Shown piece after piece: positions 27,221-35,081 of a stretch of 64,000 nt of DNA. The DNA comes from Myxococcales bacterium (GTDB lineage Bacteria; Myxococcota; Polyangia; Nannocystales; Nannocystaceae). A program made the translations under genes and the position numbers. Below the pieces are notes generated by a model. That model ran no database searches and was not told the origin of the DNA. It saw nothing but the letters and a program-made list of their open reading frames with translations. The stretch spans positions 96,055-160,054 of the forward strand of contig JAEUJW010000014.1 in the NCBI GenBank assembly GCA_016793465.1. The letters are read 5' to 3'. Position 1 is the stretch's first letter. Each line of letters begins with the position of its first letter.

Positions 27221-30200
27221 ATGGCCGACGACTCGCCTTCGACGCCCAGCTACCGCACCCCCGCCGCGGACGTGCCGGAGCCGGCGCCCCACGAGCCGCT
27301 GCTGCGCTTCGCGCTGCCCGGCGTCGGTCCGTTCGACCTCGGCGTCGGCCTCGGCGCGCCGATCCGCCTCGGGCTCGACCGCCAGGCCCTGCGCCTGACC
27401 CCCGGCAGCGGCCTGCTGCTCCGCGCCGCCGCCCCCCTGCCTCCGCTCGAGCTGCGCAGCCTCGGCGTCGACCTCACGACCGGCGCCGTCGAGCTCGGCA
27501 GCCCTGGCCTCGGCGCGTTCGAGGCGCGGGTCGTCGGCCTCGCCGTCACCGCCGCCTTCCAGACCGCGCTCCCCTGGCAGCCCGGCCGCAGCCTCGTCGA
27601 CGTCGCCGTGCAGAACCTGCCCATGGCGCCCGACGGCACCCGCCGCCTGTTCGCCCGCGGCCAGGCCAGCGTGTGGCTCGACCCCGACGCCCGCCTCGAC
27701 CTGACGATCACCGCCGACGCGCTCGAGCTCGACGTCTCCCACCCGCTGTGGCTGCGCGCGTTCGGCCTGACGTTCGGCCTGGTCGCCGCTCGCTACCTGT
27801 TCGACCGCCAGCGCGTCGAGCTCCAGGGCCCCCACGGCCACGGCCTGCGCAACCTGCTGCTGCGCATGGTCGGGTTCTTCGCCTCGCGCTGGCTCAGGCG
27901 CCGCCTCCCGCTGGCCCTGCAGCGGCCCGGCTACGACCCCGCCGCCGACCCCCACCGCCGCAAGCACCTGCTCGAGCTCATCGCCAACCTGCGCGGCGCG
28001 CCCGCGCCCGTGCCGGGCGGCGCCGCGGCGCCTGTCCCCGCGGACAGCTCACCTGCTCCTTCGGACAGCCCCGCCGCGCCTGCCCCCGCGGACAGCTCAC
28101 CTGCTCCTTCGGACAGCCCGCTGGCCCGCCTGCGCGCGCTCGCGGCCGCGCGGGTGTCCGCCGACGCGATCCCGCCGGGCGCCCGCCTGCTGGTCGCCGT
28201 GCCGCTCGGCGCCCGCGGCCGCGTCGCCGTGTGCACCGACCGCGGCGCCGACCTCGTCGCCCGCCGGCGCGCCGCCCTGCTCGAGCTGATCGCCCCCGCG
28301 GGCCTCTACGTGCACGCCGACGGGCTGCCCCAGCTCGCCGACCTGCGGGTCCTGCGGGTCGCCGTGCAGGCCGACACCCTGGCCGCCACGCTCGAGACCA
28401 GCCCGCCGCTCGGCAGCTTCGCCCAGGCGCTGGTGCACCTGCTCGCGCGCACGCTGGTGCCCTCGCGCGTGTCGGCCGGCGTGCTCACCCGCCTCGCCGC
28501 CCTGCGCGGCGACGACGTGCTGCTGCGCCAGCGGTTCGGCGCGTCCGACGCGGGCGTCACGCTGTCGACCCCGCACGCCGGCGCGATCACCGTGCGCCAC
28601 GCCGAGGACGTGCTCGAGGTCGCGATCCCCGACGGCCTCACGCTGCGCTGGCAGGGCCTCGGCTTCCTGCCCGACGCCGTGATCCGCGGCCTGCGCTACA
28701 CCTGGGCCACCGGCGCGGTCTACCTCGACGCCACGCCCGAGCTCGGCGACTTCGGCTGGCGGTTCGTCACCGCCGTGGCCCGCTACCGCGCCGCCCCGCA
28801 CCTGCCGCGGCTGCTCGGCTTCCAGGGCCCGGACACCGGCGTGAAGATCGACCCGGCGATCGCCGACGACCACTCGAAGGTGCTGTACCGCCACACCGTC
28901 GCCTTCCTCGGCCCGCTCGAGGTCCGCATCGCCCCGCACGACCCGCTGACGGTCGCCCTCTCGCGCGCGCACCTCGACGTCGACTGCCCGTCCGGCGTCG
29001 CCGTGCTGGTCCCCGAGCTCGAGCTCGACCTGGTGTTCGAACGCCTGCGCTGGTCGCCGCGCGCGCGCACGATCACCGGCGTCGGCGTCGGCGACTACAT
29101 CGGCGAGCTGCTGCTGCGCCTGCTCGACAAGCTCGCCCTGCCCCACCTCGAGCGCCGCGTGCCCGGCTGGCAGGGCGGCCCCGCCGACGGGCCCTGGCGC
29201 CTCGCCGCGTTCAAGGCCGGCCCGCTCGGCGAGGTCCGCGTCGAGATCCCCGGCGACGCGGCGATCGTCGCCGAGCGCACCGTCGACGACGTCGAGCTCA
29301 TGATCCTCGACGCCGGTGGCGCGCGCTCGGCCGTGCGGATCACCCCGGAGCACCAGCGCTGGGTCCCGCCGATCGCGTTCGAACACCTGCGCTGGCGCCC
29401 GCGCCTCGACGAGTGGAACGTCACCCTCGAGCCCGCCACCGGCCCGCTCGTCGACGATTTGATCAAGCGGCTGATCCACAAGTTCGTGCCGCTGCCGGTG
29501 CTCGTGCAGGTCGCCGGCTACCTCGGCCTGCCCGCGGCCAGGCGGATCACCACGCCGCCGCCGCCGCCCGCGCCCGGCCCGGTGCTGTACGAGAAGGAGC
29601 TGCCGCAGCTCGGCCTCGTGCGCGTCGCCGCCGACGCGCAGCGCACCGTCGACGTGCGCCTGCAACGCGGCGCCGCCGCGGTCTCGTTCGGCGCCGGCGT
29701 CAGCGTGCGCCTGCCCGCGCTCGGCTTCTCGGTGCAGATCCAGGGCGTGCAGCTGGGCCTCGGCCCGCTCCGCGGCAACATCGACAGCGAGCCCGACGCC
29801 GGCGCGCTCGTCGACGTGCTGCTGACCCACGCCGCGCGCAGCGCCCTCGCCGACTTCGCCGCGCGCCTGGCCGGCACCGCCGAGGACACCCTGTTCGAGC
29901 TCGGTCAGGGCAAGCCGTGGGGTCCGCTGCGCGTGCACGTCCCGCCCGACGGACACGCCGACGTCCACCTCGATCGCCAGCTGCTGAGGATCGGCTCGCA
30001 GAGGGGCATCCACGTGTCGGGCGAGCAGATCGACTGGCTGCCCGAGTTCCAGCTCCACACCTTCCAGTACACCTTCGAGACCGGCGCCGTGGTGCTCGAC
30101 ATCAGCGGCATCGTCGAGAAGTTCTACCACGAGCGTCACGCCGTCAGCCCGATCACCCAGGCCCTGCTCGCGCACCTGATCAAGGTGCTCGTGCTGCCGA

Positions 30201-31030
30201 AGCTGCCGCCGGCGGCCCGGTTCGTCGGCGTGCGCAGCTTCCCGCTGCCGGCGGCCCCGGTGATCGACCGGCGCCAGATCGGCCTCTACCGCCTGCAGCT
30301 GCCCGGCGGCCACGGCGAGGTGTTCCTGTCGATGGCCCCCGAGGACACCGTCACCGTCAAGGCCAGCGAGGCCGAGCTGTCGGTGACGAGCGAGAAGGGC
30401 GTGCTCGCCACCCTGCCCGGCCTGCGCTTCCAGATCCAGCTCCGCGGCGCCCGCTACCACATGGACAGCGGCGAGATCCAGGTCGGCGGCCTCGGCCAGC
30501 TCGAGAACGCGGTGCTCGAGGCGATCGTCGCGCGGCAGCTCCGCAACCTGCCCGCGGTGGCGCGGGCCGCCGGCGACGATCCGCCGCACCTCGGCAGCCT
30601 GCTCGACCAGCTGCCGACCGACAAGCAGGGCCGCACGATCCTGTTCACCAACAGGATGGTCAGCCTGCTGCTCGAGCCGCGGTCGAGCCTCGTCATCAAG
30701 TTCACCGCCGAGGGCCTCGCGTTCACCGCCGACCCGCCGCTGCAGGTCGACGGCCCCACCCGCATCGACTACAAGTTCGAGGGCGTGCGCTACAGCTTCC
30801 CCGACGGCGGCTTCCACCTCGACCTCGAGAACGCCGGCGGCGTGCTGTCCGGGCTGTTCACCGACGTGGCCATCAACCAGGTCGAGAAGCGCCTCAACGA
30901 GCGCCTGAAGCCGCTGCTCCCCGCGGCCATGCGGGTGCCGGGTTACAGCCTGGCGGGCGACCCCAACTCGACCGAGCACATCCGCCAGATCGTCACCAAC
31001 TTCGGCACGCTGAAGCGGAAGCCGAGCTGA
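27221..31030 (+). CDS. Giant repeat-containing beta-rich protein (1269 aa), function unknown
   Basis: No signal peptide is seen. The protein alternates beta-rich segments with short helices in at least four similar blocks. Each block has a strand pair such as HVSGEQIDWLPEFQLHTFQY or LRWQGLGFLPDAVIRGLRYT, and ends in a hydrophobic helical stretch (LVDDLIKRLIHKFVPLPVLV, LAHLIKVLVLPKLP) followed by V-x-G/V. The repeated long amphipathic sheet suggests an extended lipid-binding or scaffolding structure, comparable in layout but not in sequence to AsmA/chorein-type lipid-transfer proteins; this is inference only. A 16-residue linker repeat (ADSSPAPSDSP) lies near residues 270-302. ATG 27221 is chosen for the domain start; TACACC lies 6 bases upstream. 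Confidence 0.7.
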   Translation: MADDSPSTPSYRTPAADVPEPAPHEPLLRFALPGVGPFDLGVGLGAPIRLGLDRQALRLTPGSGLLLRAAAPLPPLELRSLGVDLTTGAVELGSPGLGAFEARVVGLAVTAAFQTALPWQPGRSLVDVAVQNLPMAPDGTRRLFARGQASVWLDPDARLDLTITADALELDVSHPLWLRAFGLTFGLVAARYLFDRQRVELQGPHGHGLRNLLLRMVGFFASRWLRRRLPLALQRPGYDPAADPHRRKHLLELIANLRGAPAPVPGGAAAPVPADSSPAPSDSPAAPAPADSSPAPSDSPLARLRALAAARVSADAIPPGARLLVAVPLGARGRVAVCTDRGADLVARRRAALLELIAPAGLYVHADGLPQLADLRVLRVAVQADTLAATLETSPPLGSFAQALVHLLARTLVPSRVSAGVLTRLAALRGDDVLLRQRFGASDAGVTLSTPHAGAITVRHAEDVLEVAIPDGLTLRWQGLGFLPDAVIRGLRYTWATGAVYLDATPELGDFGWRFVTAVARYRAAPHLPRLLGFQGPDTGVKIDPAIADDHSKVLYRHTVAFLGPLEVRIAPHDPLTVALSRAHLDVDCPSGVAVLVPELELDLVFERLRWSPRARTITGVGVGDYIGELLLRLLDKLALPHLERRVPGWQGGPADGPWRLAAFKAGPLGEVRVEIPGDAAIVAERTVDDVELMILDAGGARSAVRITPEHQRWVPPIAFEHLRWRPRLDEWNVTLEPATGPLVDDLIKRLIHKFVPLPVLVQVAGYLGLPAARRITTPPPPPAPGPVLYEKELPQLGLVRVAADAQRTVDVRLQRGAAAVSFGAGVSVRLPALGFSVQIQGVQLGLGPLRGNIDSEPDAGALVDVLLTHAARSALADFAARLAGTAEDTLFELGQGKPWGPLRVHVPPDGHADVHLDRQLLRIGSQRGIHVSGEQIDWLPEFQLHTFQYTFETGAVVLDISGIVEKFYHERHAVSPITQALLAHLIKVLVLPKLPPAARFVGVRSFPLPAAPVIDRRQIGLYRLQLPGGHGEVFLSMAPEDTVTVKASEAELSVTSEKGVLATLPGLRFQIQLRGARYHMDSGEIQVGGLGQLENAVLEAIVARQLRNLPAVARAAGDDPPHLGSLLDQLPTDKQGRTILFTNRMVSLLLEPRSSLVIKFTAEGLAFTADPPLQVDGPTRIDYKFEGVRYSFPDGGFHLDLENAGGVLSGLFTDVAINQVEKRLNERLKPLLPAAMRVPGYSLAGDPNSTEHIRQIVTNFGTLKRKPS
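28031..28119. repeat. 48-bp direct repeat in the 1269-aa gene
   Basis: Two copies (28031-28071 and 28079-28119) of a unit containing ACCTGCTCCTTCGGACAGCC. Each encodes ADSSPAPSDSP in a linker. The unit contains a version of the dispersed CCTGGTCTTTCGGACAGG element. Confidence 0.85.
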
Positions 31031-31061
31031 AGACGGGCGCCGACGCGGCGGCGCCCGTCGT

Positions 31062-31250
31062 TCACTGGGTCTCGTCCTCGGTCAAGCGCTTGCCGTCGAG
31101 CTCCGCGACGCGGCGCTCCTCCTCGCGCTCGGCCGTCTGGCGGACGACGCGGGTCTGCCCGTGTCGGGCGCGGTTCTCGGCCGCGAGGCGCTCCTTCTCG
31201 GCGCGCGCGCGGGCCTTGCGATAGCGGTTCAAGTTGATCACGTCACCCAT
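31062..31250 (-). CDS. DUF4169 family protein
   Basis: A 62-residue, highly charged, probably helical protein that opens MGDVINLNRYRKARARAEKE and continues AAENRARHGQT. This matches the DUF4169 pattern (D-V-I-N-L...RKARARAEKE...A-x-NR-x-x-x-GR/QT) that ends in LDGKRL or LDGHRL; here LDGKRLTEDE. The family role is unknown. It is encoded alone, convergent with the 1269-residue gene. Confidence 0.8.
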   Translation of the reverse strand: MGDVINLNRYRKARARAEKERLAAENRARHGQTRVVRQTAEREEERRVAELDGKRLTEDETQ

Positions 31251-31296
31251 GGCAGCGTCGTCAGGGTAACACGACGCCGCGGACGGAGATCAACCC

Positions 31297-31617
31297 TCAT
31301 CGCCCGGGGTCGACGTCCTCGAGCTCCACGGCGAGCAGCGCGCCGCAGTCGACACAGACCGCCCGACCATCCGCGAGTGCGTGCACGCGGACGCCGCGGC
31401 ACTCGCAACACGGCGCGGTCGGGTCGCTGCTGTCCGGCGGCGGTTCGGGCGCCACGAGCCCGGTGAGCTTGCCGCCGAGCGCGACGGTCGCCGTCTGAAA
31501 CGTCGTCCGACACGCCGGGCACACGTGGTTGAAGCAGCAGCGCGGCTCACACGAGTAGGCGACCCCGAAGCCGGCGCAGGTCGGACAGGCGATGCGGAGC
31601 GGCAGCGTCGGAGTCAT
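31297..31617 (-). CDS. Small zinc-ribbon protein
   Basis: About 106 residues with four Cys pairs: CPTC, CxxC within FNHVCPACR (preceded by CEPRCCF), CCEC and CVDC. This fits two zinc ribbons joined by a flexible Pro-rich linker (VAPEPPPDSSDPTAP). It has no catalytic motif, so a role in protein or nucleic-acid contact is possible but not shown. ATG 31617 is preferred because TACGAT lies 7 bases upstream; ATG 31626 is the alternative and overlaps that box. Confidence 0.65.
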   Translation of the reverse strand: MTPTLPLRIACPTCAGFGVAYSCEPRCCFNHVCPACRTTFQTATVALGGKLTGLVAPEPPPDSSDPTAPCCECRGVRVHALADGRAVCVDCGALLAVELEDVDPGR

Positions 31618-31813
31618 CGGCCCCATCGTACATCCGCGCCGCCGCTGGAGCGAAGCTCGCAGCGAGGGGCCCGCCCCGCTCGCCCCTCGCCCCCCGATCC
31701 GTGTGCGCCGCGCTCGCCTCGCCCCGTCGATCGTCGGCGGTCATGACGATGCGTGACCCTCGATCCCCCGCCCCCACCCGCTCGACGTCCGGCCGTCGCA
31801 CGCGCGTGACGCT

Positions 31814-32608
31814 TCATGGCCGCAGGTCGACGAGCGTGGCCCCCCACGAGCCCTCGGCGTGTCCGCCGAGGCGAAAGCCGAGCACGTGGGGGTCGCGCTC
31901 GAGCAGCGCGTGCACGGTGCGACGCAGCTGCCCCGTCCCCTTGCCGTGGATGATGCGCACCTGCAGGACGCCGCGGGCCCGGCACTGCTCGAGGTACGCC
32001 GGCACCAGCTTGCCGACCGCCCGCGGCGCGTGCATGTGCAGGTCGAGCACGCCGTCGATCGGCACTTCGACCGGCGTGTCGTCGTGCGGGCGCCCGGCGA
32101 AGCCCGCGCATCCGAGCCACGGCGCCGACGACGAGGCCGGCACCGCGACCGCCGCGTAGCCCGGCGGGCGCGGGCAGCGGTTCTCGCGGACCTCGCGGTC
32201 GCGGCGGGCGAACGGGTTCCACGGGCGGCCCGCCGCCTGCGTGCGCTGCCACGTGCCCCCCGCGCCGGGCTCGAGCGTCCACGTGTGCGCGCGCCCGCGG
32301 GTCGACGCGATCACCACGCGGACCTCGCCGAACAGCGCCGCGCCGATCAGGTCGAGCGCCGCGTCGTCCTCGGGGTCCTCGCCGGCGATCGCGAACACCT
32401 GCGACCAGCCCGCCAGGTCGACCACGACCGCCGCCGGCGTCGCGTCCGTCGCGGCGCGGGTGGTGATCGTGATCGGCAGCGTCCCGTCGATCGCTGCGAC
32501 GCGCCAGCCGTCGGCGCTCGGCGTGCACGTCGCCGAGCCGGCCAGCGCCTCGCACAGCCGCGCCAGCGCCGCGGCGAACGCTTCGGCCGGCGAGGGCTGC
32601 GCGCGCAT
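31814..32608 (-). CDS. Smr-domain protein
   Basis: A 264-residue protein. The C-terminal 85 residues form an Smr domain: [20 protein letters not shown], then [20 protein letters not shown] and the end motif SWGATLVDL. In MutS2 and stand-alone Smr proteins this domain nicks DNA or cuts RNA; the usual LDLHG is LDLHM here and HGKGTG is intact. The N-terminal 170 residues are unlike MutS2 and unassigned ([12 protein letters not shown]). ATG 32608 has TAGGAC 6 bases upstream. Confidence 0.8.
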   Translation of the reverse strand: MRAQPSPAEAFAAALARLCEALAGSATCTPSADGWRVAAIDGTLPITITTRAATDATPAAVVVDLAGWSQVFAIAGEDPEDDAALDLIGAALFGEVRVVIASTRGRAHTWTLEPGAGGTWQRTQAAGRPWNPFARRDREVRENRCPRPPGYAAVAVPASSSAPWLGCAGFAGRPHDDTPVEVPIDGVLDLHMHAPRAVGKLVPAYLEQCRARGVLQVRIIHGKGTGQLRRTVHALLERDPHVLGFRLGGHAEGSWGATLVDLRP

Positions 32609-32756
32609 CGTGCTGTCCTACCACGGGTCACGCGCCCCGGATCCGCGTCGCTGCGGTCAGGTCGGCCAGGGAAGCAGGCCCCGTCGCCGGGCCGCTCGAC
32701 GCCCGCGCACGGGCGCGCGGGGCCCGGCGACCCCGCCGCGGCGCCGGGCCCCGGTG

Positions 32757-32762
32757 TACGCT
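32757..32762 (+). promoter_or_regulatory. Putative -10 box (TACGCT) of the beta-propeller lipoprotein gene
   Basis: TACGCT ends 6 bases before the ATG at 32769. No Shine-Dalgarno and no clear -35 are present. It is consistent with leaderless transcription. Confidence 0.4.
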
Positions 32763-32768
32763 CGCACG

Positions 32769-34484
32769 ATGTCCCGCCTGCGCCTCGCCGCCGTCCTCGT
32801 CGTGTTCGCGTGCACGAGCTCCGCCCCGAACCCCGACGAGCCCGCGGGCGCGGTCGAGGCTGCGCCGCCGCGGCCCGTGGCGACGCAGCCGGTCTCGCAG
32901 GCCCCGCCCCGGCCGCCGCCGCCGGCGCCCGGGTCGACCGGCGGCGAGTTCGTGGTGTCCGGGCCGGTCGCGCGGCAGCAGGAGAGCACCCCGCCGGTGC
33001 GGCGGATCCAGTACGCCAAGCTCGCCAGCAAGTGGAGCGCCCGGGTCGGCAAGACCACCTTCCGCACGACCATGGCGCACGTCGACGGCGCCGTCGTGAT
33101 CGGCACCCACGGCGCCAGCCTCGACGGCAAGAACGAGGCGAGCGACGGCGTGTACGTGCTCGACGCCAGGACCGGCGCGCAGACGCGGATGATCCGGACC
33201 CCGGGCGGCGGCGACCGTGACGTCGGCGGCGTCGCGGTCGACGGCTCGACGGTGTTCTTCACGACCGACAACGGCCAGATCGTCGCCGCCACGCTCGCCG
33301 GGCAGGTCGTGTGGACCGCCGAGGCCTCCGGCAAGGTCCGGCCGGCCCCCGCGCTGGCCGACCTCGACGGCGACGGCGCGGTCGACGTGGTCGTCGGCGA
33401 CGAGTCCGGCACCCTGCACGCGCTGAAGGGCGCGACCGGGCGGGCCCTGTGGAGCGTCAGCACCGGCGAGAGCGAGTACGACCACCGCGGGTTCGTCGCC
33501 GCCGCGGCGATCGCCGACCTCGACGGCGACGGCCACGACGACGTCGTCGCCGCCGCGCGCGACACCATCCTCACCGCCTACCGCGGCAAGGACGGCGGCG
33601 TGCTGTGGCAGCAGCCCGGCACCGCCGGCGTGCACGCCTCGCCCACGGTGGCCGACTTCGATCACGACGGCGAGCCCGAGGTCCTCGCCGCCTGGTCTTA
33701 CGGACAGGTCAGCATCCACGACGGCAAGACCGGCGCGGTGCGCTGGGGCACCCAGCTCGAGCGCGACGACGGCGGCATCGAGGGCCTGTTCTCCACCCCC
33801 ACCCCGCTGCCCGGCGCGCCCGGCGTGCTGGTCGCCGGCACCGCCTGGTGGGACGACGCCGACGGCGTGGTGCTGGTCGGCGTCGACGCCCGCACGCACC
33901 GCGCCTTCGAGGGCCGCGTCAGCGCCAGCGCGGTGGTCGTCGACCTCGACGGCGACGGCCGCGAGGAGGCCGTGCTCGGCAGCGAGAAGGGCCTCCTGCT
34001 CGCCTTCACCGCCGACGGCGGGCGTGCCGAGCTCGCCAGGCTGCGCGGGCCCATCGAGGCCCCGGCCATGCTCGCCGACGTCGACGCCGACGGCAAGCAC
34101 GAGCTGCTGGTCGCCTCGAACGACGGCCTGTTGACCTGCTTCGCCACCGGCGCGACCGCCCGGCCGTTCGTCGCGCGCTTCCGGGGCGACTCGCCGCACA
34201 ACCGCGGCGACCTCGGCAAGGTCTCGCTCGGCTGGCGCAGCGGCCGGCCCGGCCCCGGCGCCCAGCGGCCCGCGCCCGGCGCCGGCATCCGCATCGACTA
34301 CCTGCGCTGCTGCCAGGACCTCGTCGACGACGCCACCCGCGCGCCCGCGCCCGACAACACCAGGCTGCTGCAGGCCGCCTCGAAGTGCAGCGCCCTCGCG
34401 GCCGTCGGCATGGAGCGGGCCGGCGCGCTGAAGGAGATCGGGGCCGCGGCCAGCGGCGCCGACCTCCCGTCGTCGTGCCGCTGA
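32769..34484 (+). CDS. FG-GAP/PQQ-type beta-propeller lipoprotein
   Basis: A 571-residue lipoprotein (signal RLAAVLVVFAC) with a Pro-rich linker, then an eight-blade-like propeller. Repeats alternate PQQ-type strands (GVYVLDARTGAQTRMI, VVWTAEASGKVRPAPAL) with calcium-binding FG-GAP loops (DLDGDGAVDVVVGD, DLDGDGHDDVVAAA, DFDHDGEPEVLAAW, DLDGDGREEAVLGS, DVDADGKHELLVAS). The last 80 residues are a separate helical piece with paired cysteines (YLRCCQDL, SKCSAL, SSCR). It is probably a surface-anchored, calcium-stabilised scaffold; the partner is unknown. Start set by the lipoprotein signal and the TACGCT box. Confidence 0.8.
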   Translation: MSRLRLAAVLVVFACTSSAPNPDEPAGAVEAAPPRPVATQPVSQAPPRPPPPAPGSTGGEFVVSGPVARQQESTPPVRRIQYAKLASKWSARVGKTTFRTTMAHVDGAVVIGTHGASLDGKNEASDGVYVLDARTGAQTRMIRTPGGGDRDVGGVAVDGSTVFFTTDNGQIVAATLAGQVVWTAEASGKVRPAPALADLDGDGAVDVVVGDESGTLHALKGATGRALWSVSTGESEYDHRGFVAAAAIADLDGDGHDDVVAAARDTILTAYRGKDGGVLWQQPGTAGVHASPTVADFDHDGEPEVLAAWSYGQVSIHDGKTGAVRWGTQLERDDGGIEGLFSTPTPLPGAPGVLVAGTAWWDDADGVVLVGVDARTHRAFEGRVSASAVVVDLDGDGREEAVLGSEKGLLLAFTADGGRAELARLRGPIEAPAMLADVDADGKHELLVASNDGLLTCFATGATARPFVARFRGDSPHNRGDLGKVSLGWRSGRPGPGAQRPAPGAGIRIDYLRCCQDLVDDATRAPAPDNTRLLQAASKCSALAAVGMERAGALKEIGAAASGADLPSSCR

Positions 34485-34551
34485 TCGCTCCAGCGCGAGC
34501 GCGACGGACCGCGCGGTCGCTGCAGCTGCACCGACCCATGCGCCGCGGGTT

Positions 34552-35079
34552 GCCATCGACCTCGGCTACGGCCGGTTCGTCCTCTACCCCCTCGTCATCG
34601 GCCCCGAGCAGATTCCCGTGATCACCGACCTGGACGAGGCGCGTCGCTCGCCGGAGCTGGCCGTCCTCTCGGTCGCCGCCCATGGACGCGAGCCGGGGGC
34701 CGAGCACATCGCCTTCGCCGCCCTGTGCGCCGTCCGGGACCTCGACAACGAGCGCTCGTTTCTCTACCCTGATTTCATTCACGCATTGCTCGGCGACGTC
34801 GCCCGCGCGGCCCTGGAGAAGCTCATGGACATCCGCAACTACGAATACCGCAGCGAGTTCGCCCGCAAGTACTACTTCCAGGGCAAGGACGAGGGCAAGG
34901 CCGAGGGCCTCACCGAGGGCCTCGCCAAGGCGCTGCTCGCCCTCCTGGCCCAGCGGGGACTCGCGGTCGACGAGCCCGCCCGCGCCCGCATCACCGCCTG
35001 CGCCGACCCGGCCGAGCTGCAGCGCTGGCTCACCCGCGTGCTCGACGCGCGCAGCCTCGCCGACGTGTTCGCCCCCTAG
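34552..35079 (+). pseudogene. 5'-truncated gene of a myxobacterial Rpn/PD-(D/E)XK-like family
   Basis: The readable protein starts in mid-domain, AIDLGYGRFVLYPLVIGPEQ, and runs on through SPELAVLSVAAHGREPGAEH, YEYRSEFARKYYFQGKDEG, KAEGLTEGLAKALLALLAQR to ARITACADPAELQRW. From recall of family members in myxobacteria, about 130 N-terminal residues with the nuclease-like core (VVEVQL region) should precede this and are absent; upstream sequence is the end of the propeller gene. A GTG at 34618 could still start a 153-residue product, so this is either a fragment or a re-started short protein. No start signal or box is visible. Confidence 0.6.
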
Positions 35080-35081
35080 CC

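Noticed and set aside
28097..30979. A 960-codon open frame on the minus strand opposite the 1269-residue gene
   Set aside because: Its composition (Val/Asp/His/Arg-rich, no domain) is the antisense image of the plus-strand gene, whose repeat structure is consistent.
34618..35079. An intact stand-alone 153-residue gene
   Set aside because: In-frame codons upstream of the GTG continue the conserved family sequence, so the GTG is inside the domain; the 5'-truncated reading is better.
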